Part shown: piece after piece, positions 8,439 through 16,668 of the stretch
Layout of the letters: each line of letters starts with the position of its first letter
How positions within the stretch are numbered: the stretch's first letter is position 1
Origin: CADDZP01 sp035948135
GTDB lineage: Bacteria; Actinomycetota; Acidimicrobiia; Acidimicrobiales; AC-14
NCBI GenBank assembly: GCA_035948135.1
Contig: DASZJL010000116.1
Span: forward strand, 4,163 to 68,162
Reading direction: 5' to 3'
DNA: 64,000 bases
Notes under the pieces: model-generated
What the model was told of the DNA's origin: nothing
Databases searched by the model: none
The model's input: the letters and a program-made list of their open reading frames with translations, nothing else
Program-made: the position numbers and the translations under genes

Positions 8439-9025
8439 TGCTCTGCCCCTGCCGCGGCCATGCGTAGAGCTCGGTGCTGGAGGATCTTGGCGTTGGCCAC
8501 GCTAACGCCCATCTCGTTCGCGGTTTCCTTGATCGACCGGGCCTCCAGGAAGCGCAGCTCGAGCACCCGACGGTAGCGGTCGGGCAGCGCCGCGAGCAGA
8601 CGCTGGGCGCGGACCGGCGCGTCGGACTCGGACGGGGGCTCGTTCAGGTACTGCAGGTCCGCCACGAGGTCGACGGTCGTCACCTCTCGGCCAAGACGAC
8701 GGCGCCAGAACCCGGCCACGACCGTCCGGGCGGTGGCCACCAGGTATGCCCGCACCTCCGGGCGGGTGGCGGTGGTCCGCAGCGGACCCATGGCGGTCAG
8801 GAAGACCTCGGTGGTGAGGTCCTCGGCGTCGGGACGGTTGCCGACCTTGGAGTAGATGAGCCGGTAGAGGCGCACGACGTTGTCGGTGTAGATCTCGTCC
8901 CAGCCGGCATAGGTGTCGCCGTCCACCGCCCGCAGGCGGCGCTCTCCGGGCGCGAGCCCCTTGCTGTCGTCTCCCGGGTGGGAGGGGTCTTGTGGGTCGT
9001 CGTTCACGGGCCGCCAGCCGGTCAC
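8435..9025 (-). CDS. ECF-type RNA polymerase sigma factor
   Basis: A protein of about 196 residues. Region 2 is NVVRLYRLIYSKVGNRPDAEDLTTEVFLTA, and region 4 is LPDRYRRVLELRFLEARSIKETANEMGVSVANAKILQHRAL. The GTG at 9025 is chosen because the frame cannot extend past the convergent-side limit set by the phosphoesterase gene (stop at 9072). A second GTG at 9007 is equally possible, and neither has a good Shine-Dalgarno. The 19-bp element at 9034-9050 lies immediately upstream, so the transcript may be leaderless. It overlaps the Rieske gene by four bases, the arrangement usual for a sigma factor and its membrane anti-sigma partner. Confidence 0.88.
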   Translation of the reverse strand: MTGWRPVNDDPQDPSHPGDDSKGLAPGERRLRAVDGDTYAGWDEIYTDNVVRLYRLIYSKVGNRPDAEDLTTEVFLTAMGPLRTTATRPEVRAYLVATARTVVAGFWRRRLGREVTTVDLVADLQYLNEPPSESDAPVRAQRLLAALPDRYRRVLELRFLEARSIKETANEMGVSVANAKILQHRALRMAAAGAEQ

Positions 9026-9033
9026 GCTTGTAG

Positions 9034-9050
9034 TACGCGGCCGGGTTACA
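9034..9050 (-). promoter_or_regulatory. Element TGTAAC-N7-CGTAC, copy 2
   Basis: On the minus strand this reads TGTAAC, seven bases, CGTACT; the last base pair of the other copies differs. It ends nine bases before the GTG at 9025 of the ECF sigma gene. See copies at 7711-7729 and 10789-10807. Its position is consistent with autoregulation by the sigma factor or control by another regulator. Confidence 0.5.
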
Positions 9051-9071
9051 CCCACGGGACCCCCGCTGTCA

Positions 9072-10487
9072 TTACTTGAAGGCGAAGTCCGCCCGGAGAT
9101 CACGCGCCGAGGCGTCACGCGGGCCGAGGGGCTGCAGCCCGAACCGGTGCTCGATGAGGGCGAGGATCGACGTGGTGTCGTAGGTCGTGTCGTCGACGAA
9201 GTGGCGCTTGGCGAACGGCGAGATGACGATCGTCGGCACCCTCGTCCCCGGGCCCCAGCGGTCACCGTCGGGCGGGGGCACGTGGTCCGCGAAGCCGCCG
9301 TTCTCGTCGTAGGTCACGACGACGGCCGTCGACGACCATTCCTTGCTCTTCATGATGCTGTCGATGATCGAGGCCACGTGGCGCTCGCCGTCGAACAGGT
9401 TGGCGTAGCCCGGGTGCTCGTTGTCGCCACCGATCGGCTTGTAGAAGCTGACCGCCGGCAGCGTGTCGGTGCGGATGGCGCGCACGAGGTCGCTCTCGTC
9501 CTTCAGGTGGGCGGCCTGGCCAGGCGTGCCGTCGGCGTACTTGGCGTAGTAGGCGAACGGCTGGTGGTTGAACTGGAACAGCGGGTCCGGGTGTCCGGCC
9601 ACGGCATCGGCCCAGCCGCCCGAGTACCACGCCCAGCTGATCTTCTTCGCACTCAGGCGGTCGCCGATGGTGGCGTCGTGCAGCGGCGGCACGAGCTGCG
9701 TCGCCGTTGCGTTGGCCGGGTGCGGCCCGGCCGCGGGGTAGGCGGTGTTGACGAGGAAGCCGTCGGGCGTCACCGGCCCGTTCTTCACCAGGTGTCCGTT
9801 CGCGTCGAGCACGGCCCGCGCCGACCCGGGGGCGTCCGGCCACTGGGGCGTGGTCCCGCTGACGAGCCACAGGTGGTTGAGCATCGAGCTGCCGAAGGCG
9901 GCGTGGAAGAACTCGTCGTCGAGCGTGAACCGCTGCGCGAGCTGGCCGAGGGGAAGGTGGGTGGCGTCGTAGGAGCCGAGCGGGAGGGCGCCGGCACCGC
10001 CGACGGCGACGAAGCGGTCCATCTTCCCGCCGTCGATGGCGTCCTGCTCCTGGTAGAAGCCGCCGGTGATGTCGCCCACCGCTTGGGTGGGAGGCACGTA
10101 CTGCTCGAGGTCGAAGGGGGCGTTGGGCAGGTTGGCCGGGAAGCGGGCGTCGGGCGGGGCGGGCGGCGTCGGGACGCCGGGTGCGACCTTGGGTTCGTTG
10201 TTGCTATCGAGGGGCTGGGGGAGCGTCGGGTAGGCGACGCCGTTCTTGTCGAGCTGTGGGGGCGCGGCCTCGGCCAGGCCGGCGGCCCCGGGAAAGTGCC
10301 CATAGAGGCTGTCGAAGCTCCAGTTCTCCAGGGGAATGACGACGATGTGGTTGATGTCCCCGAGCTGGGCGGCGTGGGATCGCGTGGTGCCGACGGCGAC
10401 GACGCTGAGCAGCACGACGCCGCCGAGGGCCCCGGCCACGAATGCCCGGTGGCGACCGAGGAACGCGACGGCAGGGGATCGAGACAT
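9072..10487 (-). CDS. Secreted phosphoesterase (phospholipase C/acid phosphatase family)
   Basis: A 471-residue exported hydrolase of the PF04185-type phosphoesterase family. Residues 1-36 are a signal/anchor segment (FVAGALGGVVLLSVVAVG, then a site near SHA). The family motif ENxSFD appears as ENWSFD near residue 50, and the second hallmark is TYDENGGFADHVPPP near residue 400. It is expected to cleave phosphodiester or phosphomonoester bonds outside the membrane. The ATG at 10487 has GGAG upstream; the frame runs further to 10763 but without coding character. It follows a small membrane-protein gene by 11 bases. Substrate unknown: phospholipase C and acid phosphatase activities both occur in the family. 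Confidence 0.88.
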   Translation of the reverse strand: MSRSPAVAFLGRHRAFVAGALGGVVLLSVVAVGTTRSHAAQLGDINHIVVIPLENWSFDSLYGHFPGAAGLAEAAPPQLDKNGVAYPTLPQPLDSNNEPKVAPGVPTPPAPPDARFPANLPNAPFDLEQYVPPTQAVGDITGGFYQEQDAIDGGKMDRFVAVGGAGALPLGSYDATHLPLGQLAQRFTLDDEFFHAAFGSSMLNHLWLVSGTTPQWPDAPGSARAVLDANGHLVKNGPVTPDGFLVNTAYPAAGPHPANATATQLVPPLHDATIGDRLSAKKISWAWYSGGWADAVAGHPDPLFQFNHQPFAYYAKYADGTPGQAAHLKDESDLVRAIRTDTLPAVSFYKPIGGDNEHPGYANLFDGERHVASIIDSIMKSKEWSSTAVVVTYDENGGFADHVPPPDGDRWGPGTRVPTIVISPFAKRHFVDDTTYDTTSILALIEHRFGLQPLGPRDASARDLRADFAFK

Positions 10488-10498
10488 TGCTGCTCCTC

Positions 10499-10744
10499 TC
10501 AGCGCCGGTGGGGTTCGGGGGCGACTCTGTCCGCGAGGTGAAGGACGGCCGACCCGACGATCGAGGCAGCCGTCACCAGGACCCGCTCCCGGCGGTTGAA
10601 GGGCGCGACACACGTGGACGCCACGGAACGGGACGCCGGCGCGACAGGTGAGCGGGGGGCGCCTGCCGGCGGCAGCTCGCGCACTGCGGTGGGCGGGAGA
10701 GCAGTCACTGGCGCCCCGTTCCGTAGCGATCTGGTGGCGGTCAC
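10499..10744 (-). CDS. Small putative membrane protein upstream of the phosphoesterase
   Basis: An 81-residue GTG-initiated frame. The first 50 residues are Pro/Ala/Arg-rich; residues 55-70 (VLVTAASIVGSAVLHL) could be a short membrane segment. The second half has the high third-position GC of real genes here. The stop is 11 bases before the phosphoesterase ATG, and the intervening bases carry that gene's Shine-Dalgarno. The 19-bp element at 10789-10807 lies upstream. It has no recognisable domain. It could instead be the untranslated leader of the phosphoesterase gene. Confidence 0.4.
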   Translation of the reverse strand: MTATRSLRNGAPVTALPPTAVRELPPAGAPRSPVAPASRSVASTCVAPFNRRERVLVTAASIVGSAVLHLADRVAPEPHRR

Positions 10745-10788
10745 GTGAGGACCTCGCGATCAAGAGTCGGAAAATGTCTTCCGCCTCA

Positions 10789-10807
10789 GATACGGCGGCG
10801 GGTTACA
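10789..10807 (-). promoter_or_regulatory. 19-bp element TGTAAC-N7-CGTATC, copy 3
   Basis: Minus strand: TGTAAC, CCGCCGC, CGTATC. It lies 45 bases upstream of the small gene at 10744 and between divergent genes (the VOC gene starts at 10838 on the plus strand). It matches the copies at 7711-7729 and 9034-9050 in sequence and spacing. Confidence 0.5.
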
Positions 10808-10837
10808 CGCGGTCCCTTACGGGTCTACGGTTCGGCT

Positions 10838-11254
10838 ATGCGGTTCAACCACATGGAGCTCACGTTCGCCCGGGGCACGCTGACCAAGGACTTCCGCGAG
10901 GAGATCGACGCCTTCTACGGCTCGGTGCTCGGCTGGTCGGCGACTGACACTGAGGTCGTCGGCCAGCAGTGCCACATCCTGCTGCCCGACGCCGACCAGT
11001 TCATCCTTCTCGCCGAGAGCGACAAGCCGATGGACTCACCGGGCTTCGACCATCTGGGCCTGCTGCAGGACTCGAGAGAAGAGGTCGACGACCTCCTCGA
11101 GGCCTGCAAGCGCTACCAGGAGAAGGACGACCGCGTGCGGATCAAGGAGTACGAGGACCTCGTATACCCCGGCCTCACCGTGCACGCCTTCTACGTGAAG
11201 TACCTGCTTCCGATCTACTTCGACGTGCAGTCGATGGAGCGCACCTCGGCGTAG
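10838..11254 (+). CDS. VOC (glyoxalase/dioxygenase fold) family protein
   Basis: A 138-residue protein with the beta-alpha-beta-beta-beta layout of the vicinal oxygen chelate superfamily: FNHMELTF opening, AFYGSVLGW, then FDHLGLL in the second module. His5 and the His in FDHLG are plausible metal ligands, but the second-module glutamate ligand is not obvious. The gene stands alone on the plus strand, its stop next to the stop of the convergent enoyl-CoA hydratase gene. It probably acts on a small catabolic intermediate; reaction unknown. Confidence 0.75.
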   Translation: MRFNHMELTFARGTLTKDFREEIDAFYGSVLGWSATDTEVVGQQCHILLPDADQFILLAESDKPMDSPGFDHLGLLQDSREEVDDLLEACKRYQEKDDRVRIKEYEDLVYPGLTVHAFYVKYLLPIYFDVQSMERTSA

Positions 11255-12082
11255 TCAAGCCAAGAAGTCGGGCGCGGTCCTTTGCCGCTGGGCCTTGATG
11301 CCGACCCGCAGGTCCGGATGGGACAGGGCGGTGTTCATGTCTTCGACCGAGCGGCGGTAGGCGTCGTCGAGGTCGCCGGTGGCGTCGACGAGGACCTGGC
11401 GCTTCATCGTGCGCAGTGACTGGGCCGAGCTCTCTCGCGCGAGTCGGCGGGCGTACTCCAGGGCGGCGGCCACGACCTCGCCCTCGGGGCGCACCCGTTG
11501 GGCCCATCCGAGCTCAGCGACCTCGGCGCCTGATCGCGTGCGCGTGTCATACAGGAGGTCGAGGGCGTTGGGGATGCCGACCATGCGAGGCAGCAGCCAG
11601 CCGATGCCGTACTCGGCGGGCAGGCCGAACCGGGCGAAGGCGGTGGTGATGCGCGCCGTCTCGCTGACGAGGCGCAGGTCGGCGTAGGTGGCGACCACGA
11701 AGCCGGCGCCCGCGCACGCGCCTTCGATGGCGGCGATGACCGGCACCCCGATGGCGAGCGGCGCGGTGTGGTTGTGGCGCAGGGCGGTCGGGGTCCCCGG
11801 CGGGTACGGCGGCAGGGTGGCGCGCTCCTTTTCATATGCGCCGTTGCCGTCGCTGATGGCGTCGAGCGTGGCCACGTCGGCGCCCGCGCAGAACGTGCCG
11901 CCCGCGCCGGTGAGCACGAGGATCCGCACGTCAGGGTCCTGGTCGGCGTGGTGCAGGGCCCACCGGTACTCGACCGCCATGGGCCCACCCCAGAGGTTGC
12001 CCTTTTCCGGCCGGTTGAGCGTGACGAGGGCGACACCTTGGTCGACTTCGTACGTCAGCTCTCGGAACTCCGACGGGTTCAC
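11255..12082 (-). CDS. Enoyl-CoA hydratase/isomerase family protein
   Basis: A 275-residue crotonase-fold protein. The oxyanion-hole segments are GTFCAGAD and ACAGAGFVV, and the acidic position in GLPAEYGIGWLLPRMVG resembles the Asp/Glu of PaaG-like isomerases. It probably hydrates or isomerises an enoyl-CoA intermediate. The GTG start overlaps the stop of the LLM gene (GTGA). It is the last gene of the ten-gene minus-strand catabolic run from the P450. Paralogues in this window lie at 13122-13901 and 21031-21846. Confidence 0.88.
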   Translation of the reverse strand: MNPSEFRELTYEVDQGVALVTLNRPEKGNLWGGPMAVEYRWALHHADQDPDVRILVLTGAGGTFCAGADVATLDAISDGNGAYEKERATLPPYPPGTPTALRHNHTAPLAIGVPVIAAIEGACAGAGFVVATYADLRLVSETARITTAFARFGLPAEYGIGWLLPRMVGIPNALDLLYDTRTRSGAEVAELGWAQRVRPEGEVVAAALEYARRLARESSAQSLRTMKRQVLVDATGDLDDAYRRSVEDMNTALSHPDLRVGIKAQRQRTAPDFLA

Positions 12083-13125
12083 GAGGTGAGCGCCTTCCAG
12101 AACAGACGCAAGTCGTCGAGCTGGTCGCCCAGGTCGGGCTTTCGCAGCTCAATTACGAGTTCGTCGATGCCCGCGGCCCGGTAGCGGTCGGCGCGTTCGG
12201 CGATGCGCTCGGGCGGGCCGTACAGCCCGACCGAGTCCGCATACTCGTCGGTGACGGCCGCCTTGGCGCCGCGGCGGTCTCCGGCCTGCCAGCGCTCCGT
12301 GATGCGGTCGACCATCGGCCCGTGGCCTGTGCGCCGAGCCGCCGCGGCGTAGAAGTTCTGCTCCTTGCTGCCCATGCCGCCCAGATAGAAGGCCGACCAT
12401 CGGCGCTCGAGGTCGAGCAGCGCGTTGACGTCATCGCCCACGGCCACGGGGACAACGGGGGCGAGGCGGACGTCGGCGCGGCGGTGGGTTCGGTCGAGCG
12501 CCGCTTCGAGGTCGCCCGCAAAGGCGGAGTGGCTGTCGGGCGAGTACGGCGTCGGGGTCCAGCCGTCGGCCAGCTCGGCCGTCAACTGCTGGTTCTTCGG
12601 CCCCAAGGCGCCGAGGTAGATCGGCACGTGCATCGGCTCGCCCAGTTGGCTGAAGCGCAGCGCCCGGCCCCGGCTGTCGGGCAGCGGGAGCGTGACCACG
12701 TCGCCGTCGTGGCTCACGGGCTCACCGGACAACGCGCGGCGGACGATCTCGACGGTGTCGCGCGTGCGCGCCAGCGGGCGGTCGAAGGGAACGCCGTGCC
12801 AGCCCTCGACGACCTGGGGCCCCGACGTCCCCAGGCCCAGGCGGAATCTTCCCTCCGAAAGGCTGTGCAGGGCGGCCGCCAACCCGGCGGTGGCGGCCGG
12901 CGTGCGGGCGTAGATCGACAACACGTGCGTCCCGAGCCACATCCGTCGGGTGCTGGCCGCCACCCATCCGAGCACGGCGCCGGCGTCGAAGCCCCACGGC
13001 TCGTTCACCCACACGCCGTCGAGCCCGAGATCTTCCGCTTCGGCCACGAGGGCGGCCAGCGCCTTGGCGTCGGCGTAGCGGATGCGAACCGAGACCGAAA
13101 GCGGCGCGTCGCTCGTCGAGCTCAT
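12079..13125 (-). CDS. LLM class F420-dependent-type oxidoreductase
   Basis: A 348-residue luciferase-like TIM-barrel protein: VRIRYADAKALAALVAEAEDLGLDGVWVNE at the start, LGTHVLSIYARTPAATAG, GRFRLGLGTSGPQVVEGWHG and a C-terminal AGIDELVIEL. This pattern is typical of actinobacterial F420-dependent enzymes of the MSMEG-like group. It probably performs a hydride transfer on a CoA ester or ketone intermediate. The ATG overlaps the stop of the preceding enoyl-CoA hydratase gene (ATGA), and its stop overlaps the next (GTGA). F420 rather than FMN use is inferred from family context. Confidence 0.85.
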   Translation of the reverse strand: MSSTSDAPLSVSVRIRYADAKALAALVAEAEDLGLDGVWVNEPWGFDAGAVLGWVAASTRRMWLGTHVLSIYARTPAATAGLAAALHSLSEGRFRLGLGTSGPQVVEGWHGVPFDRPLARTRDTVEIVRRALSGEPVSHDGDVVTLPLPDSRGRALRFSQLGEPMHVPIYLGALGPKNQQLTAELADGWTPTPYSPDSHSAFAGDLEAALDRTHRRADVRLAPVVPVAVGDDVNALLDLERRWSAFYLGGMGSKEQNFYAAAARRTGHGPMVDRITERWQAGDRRGAKAAVTDEYADSVGLYGPPERIAERADRYRAAGIDELVIELRKPDLGDQLDDLRLFWKALTS

Positions 13126-13901
13126 CTGAGCTCGTACGGCGGACGGTCCTCCTTCACGAAGTCGACCTTCGTGAGCGGGTTCGTCAGCTGCGGATAGAGG
13201 AGCGGCACCTGCCGGGCGGCCTCGGGCGACATCGACAGCGAGTCCCACACCGCCTTGACGGTGCCCTGCACCGCGAGGGGCGGCTTGTCGGCCAACCGGT
13301 TGGCGAGCTCGTCGGCGCGCGCCCACAGGTGGGCCCGAGGCACGACCTCGCTCACCAGCCCGATCTCCCGCGCCCGCGCCGCGGACATGCGCTCGTCGAG
13401 ACCGAACAGGGCGATGCGCATCACCTCGCCGAACGGCATGCGCCGCAGCAGGCCGGCGGGCTCGAGGGCCGACGCCATGCCGTAGGTCGTGTGGGGGTCG
13501 AAGAACGTGGTGTCGTCGGCGCAGATGACGACGTCGGCCTCGTTGACCCAATAGAAGGCGCCCCCTGCGACCATGCCGTGCAGCGCGCAGAGGAGCGGCT
13601 TCCAGACCCGGTTCTGCTTGGCGCCCAAGTAGAAGCCGGGGTCCTCTTCGCTGAAGGGGTTGGGGTGGCGGTCGCGGCCCTCCTTGCGGTCGACACCCGT
13701 CGAGAAGGCGCGCTCGCCGTTGGCGCGGAGGACGACAGCGTGGATGTCGTCGTCGGTGCGGCACCGGCGCCAGATCTCGCCGAACTCCTGGAGCATCGTC
13801 TCGTTGAAGGCGTTGAGAACGTGGGGTCGGTCGAGGGTGATCGTCGCCACGTGGGCGGGCGAGACGTCGAAGCACACGGTGGTGAAGTCGACGTCGCTCA
13901 T
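13122..13901 (-). CDS. Enoyl-CoA hydratase-like (crotonase fold) protein
   Basis: A 259-residue crotonase-superfamily protein: VATITLDRPHVLNAFNETM, then RAFSTGVDRKEG in place of the usual FxAGxD oxyanion motif, and HGMVAGGAFYWVNEADVVICADD. The positions of the two canonical glutamates appear to be taken by other residues (GGAFYW and DPHTTYGM), so it may catalyse a different crotonase-type reaction, such as C-C hydrolysis. It is coupled by four-base overlaps to the acyl-CoA dehydrogenase gene upstream and the LLM gene downstream. Confidence 0.83.
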   Translation of the reverse strand: MSDVDFTTVCFDVSPAHVATITLDRPHVLNAFNETMLQEFGEIWRRCRTDDDIHAVVLRANGERAFSTGVDRKEGRDRHPNPFSEEDPGFYLGAKQNRVWKPLLCALHGMVAGGAFYWVNEADVVICADDTTFFDPHTTYGMASALEPAGLLRRMPFGEVMRIALFGLDERMSAARAREIGLVSEVVPRAHLWARADELANRLADKPPLAVQGTVKAVWDSLSMSPEAARQVPLLYPQLTNPLTKVDFVKEDRPPYELR

Positions 13902-15112
13902 GGGGCGGCCGCCTGCGACGGCGTGGGCTCCCTCGGCAGGCCCAGGAGGCGCTCGCCGACCATCGTCTTCAGCACCTCGTCGGTGCCGCCGCCCAGCCGG
14001 TAGCCGGGCGCGCCGAGGACCCAGCTGCGCCAGGCGAACGTGCCCCACTCCCCCGTGTCGGCGGTGATGCGGGGGCCGAGGAGGTCGGCGGCGGCGCGGC
14101 CGATGCGCTCGAGGTTGTCCGAGAGCATCAGCTTGTCGAGGGCGCGTTCGGGACCGCGCCGCTCTTCGAGCCGCACCGTCTGCATCCGCTGCTGGTGGTA
14201 ACGGGCGACGCGCAGCCTGATCTCGAGATCGGCCAGGGTCTGGCGCACGATGGGATCGGCGCTGCAACCGTCACGGCGGGCGAGCTCGCGCAGAAGCCCG
14301 AGGGCGCGGGCGGTCATCCCGTGGGAACGGTCGCCGGTCGACGTGCGTTCGGCCGCGAGCGTGCTGACGGCGACGCGCCACCCGCCGCCCACGTCCCCGA
14401 CGCGCCGGCCGTCGTCGACGACCACGTCGTCGAGGAACACCTCGGTGAAGCTGGCGCCACCGGTGAGCTGCCGCAGCGGGCGGACGTCGACGCCGTCGGC
14501 CTTCATCGGCAGGAGGAAGGCGGTGAGCCCACGGTGCTTCGGGGCGTCGGGGTCGGTGCGCACCAGAGCGAGACCGACGTCGGCGAACTGGGCGTTGGAC
14601 GTCCACACCTTCTGGCCGGTGATGCGCCAGCAGTCGCCATCCCTGCGCGCCCGGGTCTTGACGTTGGCCAGGTCGGACCCCGCGTCCGGTTCGGAGAACA
14701 GCTGGCAGGCCACCGTCGAGCCCTGCTGGATGGGCACCGCGAACTCGATGATCTGGTCGTCGGACCCGTTGGCGACGAGCGACGGGCTGACCGTCGAGAG
14801 CCCCACGCGCAGGGGGCTGACGTCGGGCACCGCGAACTCCGCCTCGATGGCCCGGTACAGGCGGTCGTGCTCGGGCGAGAGGTCGCGGCCGCCGAACCGC
14901 TCCGGTCCGGTGAGCCAGCCGAACCCGTTCTTCCACTTGGTGCCCTGCCAGTCTTTGGCCTCGGCGACCTCGCGCGCCTCCTCGTCGCCGGTCGTCTCGT
15001 GGAAGAGGGCGAGGTTCTCGTCACCCTGTCCCCACTCGAGGACCTCGGGTTGGCGAGGCGGTGCGTGACCGGCGAGAAAACTCCGGGCTTCGTCTGCGAA
15101 CTCGGCGCTCAT
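13898..15112 (-). CDS. Acyl-CoA dehydrogenase
   Basis: A FadE-type flavoenzyme of about 404 residues introducing a double bond into an acyl-CoA. Landmarks: TVACQLFSEPDAGSDLANV (FAD and substrate contact), WRITGQKVWTSNAQFADVGL, and GYRLGGGTDEVLKTMVGERLLGL near the C-terminus. The start at 15112 begins with MSAEFADEARSFL, the usual family N-terminus. An in-frame ATG at 15199 overlaps the aldehyde dehydrogenase stop by four bases and would add 29 residues without domain character; both are possible. The C-terminus overlaps the next gene by ATGA. Confidence 0.9.
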   Translation of the reverse strand: MSAEFADEARSFLAGHAPPRQPEVLEWGQGDENLALFHETTGDEEAREVAEAKDWQGTKWKNGFGWLTGPERFGGRDLSPEHDRLYRAIEAEFAVPDVSPLRVGLSTVSPSLVANGSDDQIIEFAVPIQQGSTVACQLFSEPDAGSDLANVKTRARRDGDCWRITGQKVWTSNAQFADVGLALVRTDPDAPKHRGLTAFLLPMKADGVDVRPLRQLTGGASFTEVFLDDVVVDDGRRVGDVGGGWRVAVSTLAAERTSTGDRSHGMTARALGLLRELARRDGCSADPIVRQTLADLEIRLRVARYHQQRMQTVRLEERRGPERALDKLMLSDNLERIGRAAADLLGPRITADTGEWGTFAWRSWVLGAPGYRLGGGTDEVLKTMVGERLLGLPREPTPSQAAAP

Positions 15113-15195
15113 CGGCCTTCGGCCGGTGATTGTGCCGCCTTCGGCGGCGCTCAGTTCCGAGCGGTCGCTGTCGAGCTGCGCTCGCCACCGATCGC

Positions 15196-16668
15196 TCATC
15201 GCAGCGACACGTGCACGTTCTTGAGGCGAAGGAACTCGTCGATGCCCCAGCGGCCGCCTTCGACGCCGTGCCCGCTGGCGTTCCAGCCGCCGAAGGGTGC
15301 GGAAGGTGGGAGGGCGGCCATCCCGTTGACCGAGACGTACCCGGCGGCGAGGGCGGCGGCGACCCGATGAGCGCGGCCCAGCTCGTTGGTCCACACGTAA
15401 CCGGCCAGGCCGTAGCGCGTGCGGTTGGCGAGGGCGACGGCCTCCTCCTCGTCGTCGAACGGAGCGACGGCGAGCACGGGCCCGAAGATCTCGTCTTGGG
15501 CGAGGGGACTGTCGGGATCGACGTCGCCGAACACGGTCGGCTCGACGAACGTGCCGGGCGCGAGGGCACCATCGGGACGCCCGCCGCCGATCAGCAGCGT
15601 GCCGTACCCGCCCTTGTCGGCGGAGCCGATGACGTCGAGGATGCGGGCGCACGCCGCTTCGCCTGCGACGGGGCCCATCGTCGTGCCGGGTTCGAACGGG
15701 TCGCCGAGCGTGAACTTCCGCGTCGCCTCGACGATGCGCTCGACGACCTCGTCGTAGCGGGGCCGCTGCACGAACACGCGCGTGGGGAGGAAGCAGCCCT
15801 GCCCGCTGTTCTGGGCTACGCCGATACGAGCCGCCAGCTTGCCGGCGACCGCGGGGTCGGCGTCGGCGAATACCAGCGACGCCGACTTGCCCCCGAGCTC
15901 GAGGACGAGCGGAGTCTGGTGCTCGGCCGCGGCCATGGCCACGGCGCGGGCCGTCTCGGTGCCGCCGGTGAAGGAGATCTTGTCGACGTCCGGGTGCCGG
16001 CACAGCGCCTCACCCGCCACCGCGCCGCCGGGAATCACGTTCACCACGCCGGGCGGGAAGCCGACCTGCTCGCACAGCTCGGCGAAGCGCAGGCTGGAGA
16101 ACGGCGCCTGCTCCGGTGGCTTGAGGACGACGCAGTTGCCGGCCGCCAGCGCGGCGGCCGCCTTCAGGGCCAAAGCGATGATCGGTCCGTTCCACGGGAT
16201 GATGGCGGCTACCACGCCGTACGGCTCGGGCAGGACGTAGTCGAGGATGGCGCCGGAGCCGACGGGCGCCACCGTGCCTTCCAACTTGTCGGCCCAGCCC
16301 GCGTAGTACCGGAACCACTCGGCCGCCTGCACGGTGCCGGCCGTCCCGGCGGCCAGGGGCTGGCCGATTTCCAGGGCGGTGATGGCGGCCAGCTCGCCGG
16401 CGTTGGCCTCCACCGCGTCCGCCAGGTCGAGCAGCAACCGTCGCCGGCGCGCCGGCGCGAGGGCCCGCCACTGCGGGAAGGCGTCGCGCCCTGCGCCGAC
16501 GGCAGCGTCGACGTCGGCCTCGCCGGCCAGGAGGTAGGAGCCGACGGTGTCGCCGGTGGTGGGGTCGCGGTGCTCACCGCCGCCGCCGGTCGACTTCTCC
16601 AGCCAATTCCCCCCGACGTACAGCCGACCCGAAGGCACGAGCTCCATCGCCTCGGCGCGTGTCGTCAC
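15196..16668 (-). CDS. Aldehyde dehydrogenase family protein
   Basis: A 490-residue NAD(P)-dependent aldehyde dehydrogenase. Catalytic residues are visible: Asn160 in PWNGP, the general base Glu257 in LELGGKSASLVF, and the nucleophile Cys292 in NSGQGCFLPTR; the NAD-binding FTGGTETAR is also present. It probably oxidises an aldehyde made by the P450 or the thiolase-like aldolase encoded upstream. The start is a GTG overlapping the TGA of the HAD gene; a longer open frame reaches into that gene in another phase and is not used. Confidence 0.92.
   Translation of the reverse strand: MTTRAEAMELVPSGRLYVGGNWLEKSTGGGGEHRDPTTGDTVGSYLLAGEADVDAAVGAGRDAFPQWRALAPARRRRLLLDLADAVEANAGELAAITALEIGQPLAAGTAGTVQAAEWFRYYAGWADKLEGTVAPVGSGAILDYVLPEPYGVVAAIIPWNGPIIALALKAAAALAAGNCVVLKPPEQAPFSSLRFAELCEQVGFPPGVVNVIPGGAVAGEALCRHPDVDKISFTGGTETARAVAMAAAEHQTPLVLELGGKSASLVFADADPAVAGKLAARIGVAQNSGQGCFLPTRVFVQRPRYDEVVERIVEATRKFTLGDPFEPGTTMGPVAGEAACARILDVIGSADKGGYGTLLIGGGRPDGALAPGTFVEPTVFGDVDPDSPLAQDEIFGPVLAVAPFDDEEEAVALANRTRYGLAGYVWTNELGRAHRVAAALAAGYVSVNGMAALPPSAPFGGWNASGHGVEGGRWGIDEFLRLKNVHVSLR

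Noticed and set aside
7711..10807. TGTAAC-N7-CGTAYC as an ordinary -35/-10 promoter
   Set aside because: A seven-base spacer is too short for any known sigma factor; kept only as a conserved element of unknown role.
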